DNA of 64,000 nt. It comes from Stutzerimonas stutzeri (GTDB lineage: Bacteria; Pseudomonadota; Gammaproteobacteria; Pseudomonadales; Pseudomonadaceae). The DNA lies in the NCBI GenBank assembly GCA_002387205.1, contig DGLA01000016.1, positions 1-64,000 on the forward strand. Reading direction: 5' to 3'. Position numbers and translations under genes: made by a program. Positions 37,759 to 45,471 of the stretch are shown piece by piece; the stretch's first letter is position 1, and every line of letters starts with the position of its first letter. Under the pieces are notes generated by a model. That model worked only from the letters and a program-made list of their open reading frames with translations. It was not told the origin of the DNA and made no database searches.

Positions 37759-38562
37759 TTAGAAGTGAACCTTGACGATGGCGTTCCAGGCGCTCTGGTC
37801 GGTACCGCCAAGGATGTCGGCCAGTGCGCTGTCGTTGTCTATGCCGTACTTGTCGGACCAGTAGTCATATTCGATACCGACATAGAGCTGTCCGGCCTTT
37901 TGGTATACGGCCTTGCCGAGGTCATATTTGACCTGCGGATTGATATGCAGGTTTTTCGATTGATAGTCAGCCGAGCCTTCGTTGCCAGCGTCGTTGACCA
38001 CCCAGTCGATATAGCCGTCGAAAAGAATGTCCGAGTTGCCGACCGGAATGGTCATCGCCCAGGTCGGGGTTATCTGCCACTGGCCTGAAGCCTTGTTGCG
38101 TATGCCGTCGGGCTTGCGATAGTAGGTGTTGATAGCGAAACGGTCGAAGCCGGGTACTGCCAGGTCCACAGCCGGGCCGAGCAGATAGTTCTGCACCTCG
38201 TCCTCGCCGCGCTCGTAAGTGAAGGCAACCAGCACGTCCTTGATCGGTCCGATCGACATGTCGGTACCGGAGACCTTGCCCAGCGACAGCCGTGGACTGA
38301 ACTCACCGTAGTAGGTGCGTCCCGCGTCGTGATCGTCCTGGCTCTCGTTCCATTTGTAGTCGACGAACATGAAAACGTCGCCCCAGGTCCAGCCACTGGC
38401 ATGCTCGAAGGTCAGGGTGTGCTGGGTATCCGGATCGATCTTGAAATCGTTGCCGTACAGATAGGTCAGGCTGTTGTTCTGCCACAGCATGGGCGCGGCC
38501 ATGGTTTGGCCGCTGAGGATCAACCCGGCCGCGAGCGCGGCGGTGGTGAGGCTGCGTTTCAT
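37759..38562 (-). CDS. Tsx/OmpK-like nucleoside-specific outer-membrane channel
   Basis: A 267-residue beta-barrel with signal peptide (LTTAALAAGLILSGQTMA) and a C-terminal aromatic residue (IVKVHF) needed for barrel assembly. NNSLTYLYGNDF, HASGWTWGDVFMFVDYKW and GEFSPRLSLGK match the Tsx/OmpK family of nucleoside-diffusion channels. Together with the NCS2 permease and RutR-like regulator downstream it forms a plausible nucleobase/nucleoside uptake module. Confidence 0.92.
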   Translation of the reverse strand: MKRSLTTAALAAGLILSGQTMAAPMLWQNNSLTYLYGNDFKIDPDTQHTLTFEHASGWTWGDVFMFVDYKWNESQDDHDAGRTYYGEFSPRLSLGKVSGTDMSIGPIKDVLVAFTYERGEDEVQNYLLGPAVDLAVPGFDRFAINTYYRKPDGIRNKASGQWQITPTWAMTIPVGNSDILFDGYIDWVVNDAGNEGSADYQSKNLHINPQVKYDLGKAVYQKAGQLYVGIEYDYWSDKYGIDNDSALADILGGTDQSAWNAIVKVHF

Positions 38563-38997
38563 CTTGTGCTCCTTGGGTGCAGTTGAGACTGCTTGTATTA
38601 GTTGTCCAAGCGGTCAGGCTTTGCTCTCTAAGCAATGCCCGCGCCAGGTGATCAAGCGCAGCGGAAATATCATATAAACCGATGTTTTTCATCAGCTTAT
38701 TAATGTTCTGGTTGCTGCTGGGCGATGCAGGCGGGCGCAACATCGCGCGACAGTGCTTCAAAAAGCTGATCGAGTCGTCAGGTTGCATCAAATTGGGGCG
38801 GGCTGACTGGCCGGTCTCGAGGGGCAGTCCATTGCGCCTCGAACCTACTCGAGGTGCATGCCCAAACGAAACTGCCGGCACTCGGCCGGCAGTTTCGTTT
38901 GTAGCGAGGATCAGTGTTGGGTAGCGGTTGCCATGTCGCTGAAACCGACCCGGCTGATCGGGGCTGGTTCTTCAGCTGGGTGAAACCCTGCGTTGAC
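38563..38997. other. Intergenic region between curli operon end and Tsx-like gene
   Basis: About 435 bp. It holds the csg terminator (38864-38900) and, nearer 38600-38700, an AT-richer stretch (CATATAAACCGATGTTTTTC) that is probably the Tsx promoter region. No gene seen. Confidence 0.5.
38864..38900 (-). terminator. Strong hairpin terminator of the csg operon
   Basis: AAACGAAACTGCCGGC (38864-38879) is perfectly complementary to GCCGGCAGTTTCGTTT (38885-38900) with a 5-nt loop. Read on the minus strand it is a 16-bp stem whose 3' arm ends in a U-rich UUUCGUUU, about 100 bp beyond the csgG stop. Confidence 0.85.
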
Positions 38998-39837
38998 CTA
39001 GATCTTTTTTTCCGGGGCTTCGAGATATTTCGCCAGTTGAGCCTTGGCAGCAGGCGTGGCATCGGCGGTCTGCCAGAGCCGGCGGTCGACTCCCTGGGCG
39101 ATCAGGTGGGCCACGGCTGCCTCGATGGCCGACAGCACGCAAAGCTGAGCCGGCTCGTTGGTGGTGTAGCCCGCTTCGGCCTCGAGCAGTTCCTTGAACT
39201 CGATGAACTTGTAGACGTTTGCACTGCGGCCAATGGAGTAGATCGTCTTGGTGGTCATCACGTTGGACAGTACCTGGCCGCTGCGCACGTCAATGGCGCG
39301 CAGGTTGACCGTGACCTGATCGACCCGATACTCCTGAGACACACCGATGCCCAGGTAGCGGGCGCCCTGGCCACCGCTGCGCACGTTGGTCTCGTAGGCG
39401 ACGATGGCGCCCTCCATGATGATGTTGGCAGCCAGCAGTGAGGGCAGCTCGGACTGGATGTTCGGCGCCACATCCGGCTTGGCCTGCGAGGCACGGATGA
39501 TCTTGCGTTCGGTGAGTACGTTCTGCAGACCCTCGCGCTCGAGCACGATGAACCAGCCGCTGGCCTGCATGGCATCGACCAGCATGCTGGCGGCACCCTG
39601 GGTTACCGCCGTGGAGAAGGAGCTGGCCGGGCTTGGCTTGTATTGTCCGGTCTGGTCACGAAAGCCATAAACGGCGGCCACCAGTGGCCCCTTTGGACGT
39701 GGCAGCTGCAGCAGGTCCTGATAGGTCGAGGTGCGTGGGGTAAGCGTTGGGGTTTCCTGGTCTGCCGACATTGGTTCGCGCACTGCGCAGCCCTGTAGCA
39801 CAGCCATCATCCCGATGGTGATAAAGAGGCTTCTCAT
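38998..39837 (-). CDS. csgG: Curli export pore lipoprotein CsgG
   Basis: Nonameric outer-membrane secretion channel for curli fibres. The 279-residue protein has a lipoprotein signal with lipobox LQGC (FITIGMMAVLQGCAVRE). Family blocks include YGFRDQTGQYKPSPASSFST, GWFIVLEREGLQNVLTER, EGAIVAYETNVRSGGQGARY and TTKTIYSIGRSANVYKF. All expected regions are present at the family's usual length. Last gene of csgD-E-F-G; the gap to csgF is 18 bp. Confidence 0.97.
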   Translation of the reverse strand: MRSLFITIGMMAVLQGCAVREPMSADQETPTLTPRTSTYQDLLQLPRPKGPLVAAVYGFRDQTGQYKPSPASSFSTAVTQGAASMLVDAMQASGWFIVLEREGLQNVLTERKIIRASQAKPDVAPNIQSELPSLLAANIIMEGAIVAYETNVRSGGQGARYLGIGVSQEYRVDQVTVNLRAIDVRSGQVLSNVMTTKTIYSIGRSANVYKFIEFKELLEAEAGYTTNEPAQLCVLSAIEAAVAHLIAQGVDRRLWQTADATPAAKAQLAKYLEAPEKKI

Positions 39838-39855
39838 GGCCTTTGCTCTCCTTGG

Positions 39856-40269
39856 TTAATCCTGGCCGATGATGATTTCGGACACTTCGCCCGTCAGCCT
39901 GTCGGTGATGCTTACCACCAGATTGCCGATGTCGTCGTTGTTGATGTTTACGATGAAATCGTCCGTGGTGATCGACCCGGTCTTGCCATCGCGCACATCC
40001 CCAAGCAGATCGGAAAGCAGGCGCGACTCCAGCTGACTGGTGAAGCGGTCCAGTGCCGAGGTGCCGGCCAGCGAAGATCGGTCAACCGCGTCAGGATCCT
40101 TGGTGTCGTTTTGCGCCTGGGCACTGCCGAGCAGCCAGGCACCGTTCAGGGGACTGCCGCCGAATGACGGGTTTACCGGGGTATAGACCAGCTCGGTTGC
40201 GGTGACGCCCGTGCTGAGGAGCAAACCGGCCAGCAGTAGACCGGTGGGTTTGTATTGTGGCCGCTTCAT
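39856..40269 (-). CDS. csgF: Curli assembly factor CsgF
   Basis: A 137-residue exported protein that in E. coli caps CsgG and helps nucleate subunits at the cell surface. The signal peptide is followed by ELVYTPVNPSFGGSPLNGAWLLGSAQAQN, the conserved N-terminal CsgG-binding segment (shown here in part of its length). The start overlaps the csgE stop by 4 nt. Confidence 0.95.
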   Translation of the reverse strand: MKRPQYKPTGLLLAGLLLSTGVTATELVYTPVNPSFGGSPLNGAWLLGSAQAQNDTKDPDAVDRSSLAGTSALDRFTSQLESRLLSDLLGDVRDGKTGSITTDDFIVNINNDDIGNLVVSITDRLTGEVSEIIIGQD

Positions 40270-40655
40270 AACTCATCCTTCGCCAGGTCAATGGTGTCTT
40301 CGAATAGTGCTTCGACTTTTCTACGGTTTATCTCTTGCAGCACGAAATCCGCCGCGTCATAGGCTGTCTGCTCCATATCGGCGACGTTGGGTTGCAGGAA
40401 GCGGCGATAGAGCGGCTGGTCGTTCTGCTCCACCCATACCAGGACGCCCCAGCGCGCCGACGGCCGTTCCTTGACCGCCAGGTTGAAGTCCAGCGCACTG
40501 GTGCTGTTCAGTCGCTCACAGAACTTGCGGTAGAACTCCTGGCCCGAGCGCGACACCGTGCCGTTGATGATGAAACCCTGCAGCTCCGCTTCGTCTGCAT
40601 ATGCCTGGCCCGCCAGCAGCAATGCCAGGCACAGCCATGCGGGTTTCACAGGCAC
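40266..40655 (-). CDS. csgE: Curli export specificity factor CsgE
   Basis: A 129-residue periplasmic adaptor that delivers curlin subunits to CsgG in known systems. A signal peptide (WLCLALLLAGQAYA) is followed by ELQGFIINGTVSRSGQEFY and FCERLNSTSALDFNLAVKER, typical of CsgE. It overlaps csgF by 4 nt and the regulator gene by 10 nt, so the operon is translationally coupled. Confidence 0.95.
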   Translation of the reverse strand: MPVKPAWLCLALLLAGQAYADEAELQGFIINGTVSRSGQEFYRKFCERLNSTSALDFNLAVKERPSARWGVLVWVEQNDQPLYRRFLQPNVADMEQTAYDAADFVLQEINRRKVEALFEDTIDLAKDEL

Positions 40656-41296
40656 ATCTCGCTGACATGCCCAAGTACCAGCGAAGCGCCCTGCGCCCGG
40701 TTGGATGCGCCGAGCTTGCCCAGGGCATTGTGGATGTGGCTCTTGATGGTATGGCTGCTCAGATGCAGGCGTTCGGCAATCTCGGAGTTGGAAAGCCCTT
40801 TGCCTGCGAGCGCCAGTATCTGTTTCTCGCGCAATGACAGATCGTCGATGGCGCGTGAGGCGTTGGTAAGTTGCCGATAGCGGCCGAGCAGCTTTTCCAT
40901 CAAGGCCCTCGGCAGCCAGTCACCACCTTCGAGCATGACGCTGATGCCCTGGGTGAAATTGCTACGGCTGGTGCCGGAATAAAAGACACCCTTGATCCAG
41001 GGGTGCTGTTCGAGCAGCAAACGCGCCTGGTCCGCTTGTGCATTGACCAGGGCGGTCGGGATGTCGCGCAGCTGCTTGAGCAACCTCAGGCAATCGTCAG
41101 AGGTGAAACTGCCAAGGTCGACAAGCACCAGATCGATGTCGTTCTGACCGGCGCGCAGGCTGCCGCTGCGGCTCATGCGCACCTGGCCAGAGCCACTGAG
41201 ATGCTGGCGGAGCGTGGTCTCGAACAGTTCGTTGCTGGACAAAAGAATGACACGAGAGGGTGAGGCGACGAGCGCCGGGCTGGCTTCTTCGAACAT
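40646..41296 (-). CDS. csgD: CsgD-like LuxR-family biofilm regulator
   Basis: A 216-residue regulator, the same length as E. coli CsgD, with an N-terminal atypical receiver (about 10-120; LVDLGSFTSDD at the phosphoacceptor region) and a LuxR HTH (LSLREKQILALAGKGLSNSEIAERL, HTIKSHIHNALGKLG). The start MFEEASPAL at 41296 is chosen because AAGGAA lies 9 nt upstream; ATGs at 41302 and further up are possible. It is first in the csg operon, so it presumably activates its own operon and curlin genes elsewhere. Confidence 0.88.
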   Translation of the reverse strand: MFEEASPALVASPSRVILLSSNELFETTLRQHLSGSGQVRMSRSGSLRAGQNDIDLVLVDLGSFTSDDCLRLLKQLRDIPTALVNAQADQARLLLEQHPWIKGVFYSGTSRSNFTQGISVMLEGGDWLPRALMEKLLGRYRQLTNASRAIDDLSLREKQILALAGKGLSNSEIAERLHLSSHTIKSHIHNALGKLGASNRAQGASLVLGHVSEMCL

Positions 41297-41406
41297 ATGC
41301 ATTTCCTTTGCTTTTGTTGGCTGTGTCATCACGCCGCGATCCTTCTGCGGTCTGGCGCTTTGACACTATGTCGGGAGAGTAGTTCAGAGGAGTGACAATA
41401 AAAAGT

Positions 41407-41424
41407 CACAAGTGTCGACTTGTG
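41407..41424. promoter_or_regulatory. 7-bp inverted repeat upstream of csgD
   Basis: CACAAGT-GTCG-ACTTGTG lies in the divergent gap between csgD and the LysE-family gene, 110 bp upstream of the csgD start. It may be an operator; the binding protein is unknown. Confidence 0.35.
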
Positions 41425-41533
41425 CCGGTTTCCCGACGAGCTGCAGTGTAGCCATTGTTCCGGCCCAGTGTGTTAACAGTCGATCGTCTCGGCTAGAGTG
41501 GCGGCTTCGCTGGTTTCTCCGGAAATACCTCAA

Positions 41534-42172
41534 GTGGCTGATGCAACCTACTGGTGGCTGTTTTTCGCGGCGGCAGTTGCGCTCAATCTGTCGCCCGGCC
41601 CGGATCTGCTGTTCATCCTGTCGCGCACCATGGCAAATGGCAGGCGCGTCGGGGTCGCCTCTGCCCTGGGCGTGTGCAGTGGTGCGCTGGTGCATGTGCT
41701 CGCAGCTGCGCTTGGAGTCTCCGCGATCCTGGCAACCTCCGCTTTGGCCTTTACGGCAGTCAAGTATGTGGGCGCGCTCTATCTGCTTTATCTCGGAGTC
41801 CAGACCTTTCGCTCCGCGGGCAGCGGCATGCTTGTGGATTCAGCCGCTGCCGCATCGCGGCCAACGGCTTGGCAGGCCTACCGGCAGGGCGTGCTGGTCG
41901 ACATCCTCAATCCGAAGGTGGCGATCTTCTTCATGGCGTTTCTGCCGCAGTTCGTGCGCTCCGACGCAGGCGCCGTCCCGGTGCAATTGCTGGTTCTCGG
42001 GGTTCTGGTCGTATGCCTGGCCGTCGTGGTCGAGTGCAGTTTCGTATTGATGGCGGCGCGTGCGCGTTCGATGTTGCAGGCCAGCCGCCGGGTCGGTCGG
42101 TGGCTGGATCGGGCGCTGGGATCCGTGCTGATCGGTCTGGGCGTTCGTCTTGCGCTGGCCGAACGGGCCTAG
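41534..42172 (+). CDS. LysE/RhtB-family amino-acid exporter
   Basis: Inner-membrane exporter of about 212 residues with six hydrophobic segments. The N-terminal signature is AAAVALNLSPGPDLLFILSR, the conserved LysE/RhtB helix-1 motif, followed by GVASALGVCSGALVH and GVLVDILNPKVAIFFMAFLPQF. Two GTG starts are possible (41498 and 41534); the latter fits family length. Divergent from csgD. Likely substrates are homoserine, threonine or similar. Confidence 0.9.
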   Translation: MADATYWWLFFAAAVALNLSPGPDLLFILSRTMANGRRVGVASALGVCSGALVHVLAAALGVSAILATSALAFTAVKYVGALYLLYLGVQTFRSAGSGMLVDSAAAASRPTAWQAYRQGVLVDILNPKVAIFFMAFLPQFVRSDAGAVPVQLLVLGVLVVCLAVVVECSFVLMAARARSMLQASRRVGRWLDRALGSVLIGLGVRLALAERA

Positions 42173-42263
42173 CGGTGTGAACGTCGGCGTCTGGATCGGT
42201 CTCACCTTTTAGGCGGCGCGTCTCTATCAGGATGTACGTCGCCGTATCCTCAAAGGAGAGCTC

Positions 42264-42728
42264 ATGTCCCTGTACAGCAAGCACACCACCTCCAACCTGA
42301 TCCCCTGTCTGCGCTACCGTGACGTCCCCGCGGCGCTGGAATGGCTCTGCAGGGCGTTCGATTTCGAGCCGCAACGGGTAATCGAAGACAGGCTGGTGGG
42401 TGTCATCCATGCGCAACTCGGCTTCGGCAGTGGCATGGTGATGATCGGGCCAGTGACCGATTCAGGCTATGGGCAGGAGCTCAGACAGCCTGACGAGGTA
42501 GGTGGAGTCTCTACCCAGGCAATTTACGTTGTCGTCAGTAGCGCCGATGGTCTCTATAACCAGGCCAAGGCCGCCGGTGCGGAGATCGTCATCGAGCTGA
42601 AAGACGAGGATTACGGTGGTCGTAGTTTCAGCTGCCGCGACCTGGAAGGGCACCTGTGGACCTTCGGTACATACGATCCCTGGGCCGAGCCGGTAGCCGC
42701 TCGGAACCTGCCGCAGCGGGAGGGATGA
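42264..42728 (+). CDS. VOC/glyoxalase-superfamily protein
   Basis: A 154-residue protein with paired VOC beta-alpha-beta-beta-beta units. NLIPCLRYRDVPAALEWLCRAFDF is the typical first strand-helix, and FSCRDLEGHLWTFGTYDPW ends with the Glu metal-ligand equivalent. Family activities range from glyoxalase to antibiotic binding (PhnB/bleomycin-type), so function is open. AAAGGAG precedes the ATG. Single gene. Confidence 0.88.
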   Translation: MSLYSKHTTSNLIPCLRYRDVPAALEWLCRAFDFEPQRVIEDRLVGVIHAQLGFGSGMVMIGPVTDSGYGQELRQPDEVGGVSTQAIYVVVSSADGLYNQAKAAGAEIVIELKDEDYGGRSFSCRDLEGHLWTFGTYDPWAEPVAARNLPQREG

Positions 42729-42929
42729 TGCATTTGCACATCCATCGACGACTGGGGTGCGTACAGGTGCACCGCTTCGGTGATAATCGCGCCGGGGCCG
42801 GGTATTGACGCTCAGCTCTTTTAACGCGCTGTTTGGCTATTCAGCTGTAAGGCTGGTTCAAACCCCTCGATCATCAAAGCGAGCGCTCTCGGCACCGACA
42901 GATTCGGGCCGATCAGGTCGTCACAAGCA

Positions 42930-45128
42930 ATGGAACAGAACATGACTGAGGTTGCTGGAAACCAGGCCAACTGCTCGCTCGACAAGGAAGACGGCCGCCT
43001 GGCAGCACTCTATGCCCTGCAGGTCATGGACACGCCGCCGGAGAAGGAATTCGATGACCTGGTCTGGCTCGCGTCGCGCCTGTGCGATACGCCGATAGCG
43101 CTGGTCAGCCTTGTCGACGCCAACCGGCAATGGTTCAAGGCAAGCTTCGGCCTTGAAGCGCAAGAGACACCCCGCAGCGTCTCGTTCTGCGCTCATGCTC
43201 TCGACCATGAAGGCGTGTTCGTGGTGACCGACGCAGCTGCCGATCCCAGGTTCAGCGATAACCCACTCGTCACAGGTGAACCATATATCCGGTTTTATGC
43301 CGGCGCGCCGCTCACCAGCCCGGAGGGATACCGATACGGAACCCTGTGCATCATCGATACGCGCCCCAGAAACCTGGACGCGCTCCAGTCTGAAGCCCTC
43401 CGGAGGCTGGCGCGCCGCGCTGTGGAATCACTGGAAATCCGTCGGCTCAAGCTCACTGCCGAGACGCGACAGCGCAGCTTGCAGCGTCTCCTTGAAACCA
43501 TGCCCGGAGGGGTAGTGACCTGTAATGCGGACGGTGTGCTGGTTGAATTCAATCGCACTGCCCGTGAATGGCATGGCATCGACCCGAGAGCGATACCGCA
43601 GGACCAATGGGCGGAGCACTTTGGTCTGTACGAGCCGTCCGGCGAGGCATTGTTGCAAACGGATCAGATCCCCTTGCTGCGCGCCTGGCGTGGCGAGCCG
43701 GTACGCGAGACGGAGATGATCATTCGCACGGCGCACCAGCCCGCAAGGCTGGTGGCTTGTAATGCGGATCCGTTGTCCGGCCCTGACGGTGAACTGATCG
43801 GAGCAGTCTGCACGATGCATGACATTACCCGCCTGGATGCCGCACAGCGGGCAGCTGCAAGCGAGGCGCAGCGATTCAATGACGCGTTTGCCGCTGCTGC
43901 ACAGGGCATGGCTCTGGTCACCTATGACGGAAACTGGCAAGACGTAAATGATGCGTTGTGCAAAACCTTCGGCTATCCGCGGGCTGAGCTGATGAGGACC
44001 CGGTTTGAGCATCTGGTTCATCCGGATGAACTGCAGGTGCATCAGGAGGCCGTAAGGCAGCTGGCTCAAGGCTTGAAAAGCCAGGTGCAGTTCAGTGGGC
44101 GCTATCTGCATCGGTCGGGCGCCATCCTTTTCGGGCACCTGTCGATATCCTCAGTGTCGGCAGCGGGCAGCCGTCAGCCTCATATGGTCGTTCAGCTACA
44201 GGATCTTACGGAGCAGCACCGCGCCGCGCAGCGTCTGCGTGAGAGCGAGCAGCAGCTCCGGGCCATTGCCAATAATGTGCCTGCCTGGGTGGGTCACGTG
44301 GATCGAGCGCTGCGTTTCGAGTTCATCAATGAGCCGTACGCAAGACATCTGGATATCCGCAACGAAGAGATAAGCGGCACGCTGTTCAGTTCCGTGTTTC
44401 CGTCAGCTGTCACGGAACGGCTGATGTCCTATGCGGAACGCGCCAGAACCGGTGAGACGGTGAGTTTCGATATGGAGCTGCCGTTGGAGGAGGGTGGCTC
44501 GCTGCATATGCATGTCACGCTGGTGCCTGATCGTCCATCACGCAACGTTTCCGACGGGCAGGAGCGTTGCGGCTTTTATCTGACGATGTACGACATCACC
44601 GAGCAGACCCAGCGCACCCGCGGATTCGAGAAACTGGCCATGACGGATGCACTGACCGGCTTGCCGAATCGCGCGGCATGGAACATCGAGTTCGCCCGTG
44701 GCCTCCATCGCGCTCGCCAGTCTGGAGCAGCCGTTGCGGTTATGTTTCTGGATCTCAATGACTTCAAGGCTGTGAATGACACCTACGGGCATGACGCAGG
44801 TGACGCAGTGCTGTGCGAGTTTGCCCGGCGTTTGACGGCGACCTTGCGCAACAGCGATTTCATCGCCCGCTTGGCAGGCGATGAGTTTGTGGTCTTGCTC
44901 GACCACATTACCGATCCCTGTATCCAGCCTCGGCTCGTGGCCGAAAAGCTCTTGCAGGCGATGGAAGAGCCGGTTTCGCTTGGTGAGCGTACCTTGATGC
45001 TCCGGCCTAGCATCGGCCTGGCGATTCAGCAGCACGATCCGTTCGATGCCGGTTCGCTCCTGTCCGCCGCCGATCGCGCCATGTATCGCGCCAAGCAGAG
45101 CGGGGCCATTGAGCTGATCGCCCTCTAG
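42930..45128 (+). CDS. GAF-PAS(x3)-GGDEF diguanylate cyclase
   Basis: A 732-residue cytoplasmic protein predicted to make c-di-GMP. An N-terminal GAF domain (about 20-170; LVSLVDANRQWFKASFGL, FYAGAPLTSPEGYRYGTLCI) precedes three PAS regions (about 185-305, 310-430, 440-565). The GGDEF domain (about 570-730) begins MTDALTGLPNRAAW and has AGDEF in place of GGDEF plus a correctly spaced RNSD inhibitory site. AGDEF is a tolerated variant in some active cyclases. An alternative start is ATG 42942, which has GGAACAG upstream. Confidence 0.92.
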   Translation: MEQNMTEVAGNQANCSLDKEDGRLAALYALQVMDTPPEKEFDDLVWLASRLCDTPIALVSLVDANRQWFKASFGLEAQETPRSVSFCAHALDHEGVFVVTDAAADPRFSDNPLVTGEPYIRFYAGAPLTSPEGYRYGTLCIIDTRPRNLDALQSEALRRLARRAVESLEIRRLKLTAETRQRSLQRLLETMPGGVVTCNADGVLVEFNRTAREWHGIDPRAIPQDQWAEHFGLYEPSGEALLQTDQIPLLRAWRGEPVRETEMIIRTAHQPARLVACNADPLSGPDGELIGAVCTMHDITRLDAAQRAAASEAQRFNDAFAAAAQGMALVTYDGNWQDVNDALCKTFGYPRAELMRTRFEHLVHPDELQVHQEAVRQLAQGLKSQVQFSGRYLHRSGAILFGHLSISSVSAAGSRQPHMVVQLQDLTEQHRAAQRLRESEQQLRAIANNVPAWVGHVDRALRFEFINEPYARHLDIRNEEISGTLFSSVFPSAVTERLMSYAERARTGETVSFDMELPLEEGGSLHMHVTLVPDRPSRNVSDGQERCGFYLTMYDITEQTQRTRGFEKLAMTDALTGLPNRAAWNIEFARGLHRARQSGAAVAVMFLDLNDFKAVNDTYGHDAGDAVLCEFARRLTATLRNSDFIARLAGDEFVVLLDHITDPCIQPRLVAEKLLQAMEEPVSLGERTLMLRPSIGLAIQQHDPFDAGSLLSAADRAMYRAKQSGAIELIAL

Positions 45129-45471
45129 CCGGTGGCTTCGGCAATCGGCAGCTCAGCAACAACCCAGCGATGCCCCACTTGAGGCTCCGCTGCAGTTCGT
45201 CGGACAATGCGGCTTGGACCATATTTTGACGTCATTTTGATGACATGGATCAAGGCCTGAAAATGGCGAGAGTGTGACAGTTCGCCTCACCGATGATGGC
45301 GACGTAACGTTCCGCCATTCGTCGGGCGCCGCTTAAAGAGCCCGCAAAGCTCCCGATAAACCATGAGTTGTTGCCTGCAACCGGCCAGGCGCAAGCGAAA
45401 GCCTGCCAGGGCCATGCGCAAACTTCCCTTGCTAAAACGCTCCTGCCTTGCCGTGGAGCATTGAGGTCCCC
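45129..45471 (+). promoter_or_regulatory. Intergenic region upstream of the chemoreceptor gene
   Basis: The 343 bp lie between the GGDEF gene and the NIT-domain chemoreceptor. The main hint is an FNR/ANR-like site (next entry). I looked for a c-di-GMP riboswitch here and do not support one. No small gene seen. Confidence 0.45.
45240..45253. promoter_or_regulatory. FNR/ANR/DNR-like box
   Basis: ATGAC-ATGG-ATCAA matches the TTGAT/C-N4-ATCAA consensus at nine of ten half-site positions. It is about 220 bp upstream of a chemoreceptor carrying a nitrate/nitrite-sensor-type domain, which makes oxygen or nitrogen-oxide control plausible. Confidence 0.4.

Noticed and set aside
38778..39441. Small frames around the csg terminator
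   Set aside because: They cross the perfect terminator hairpin or oppose csgG and have no homology or ribosome site.
45129..45471. c-di-GMP (GEMM) riboswitch upstream of the chemoreceptor
   Set aside because: A CGCAAAGC-like string occurs, but the paired GGCAAACC block, tetraloop and receptor are absent.
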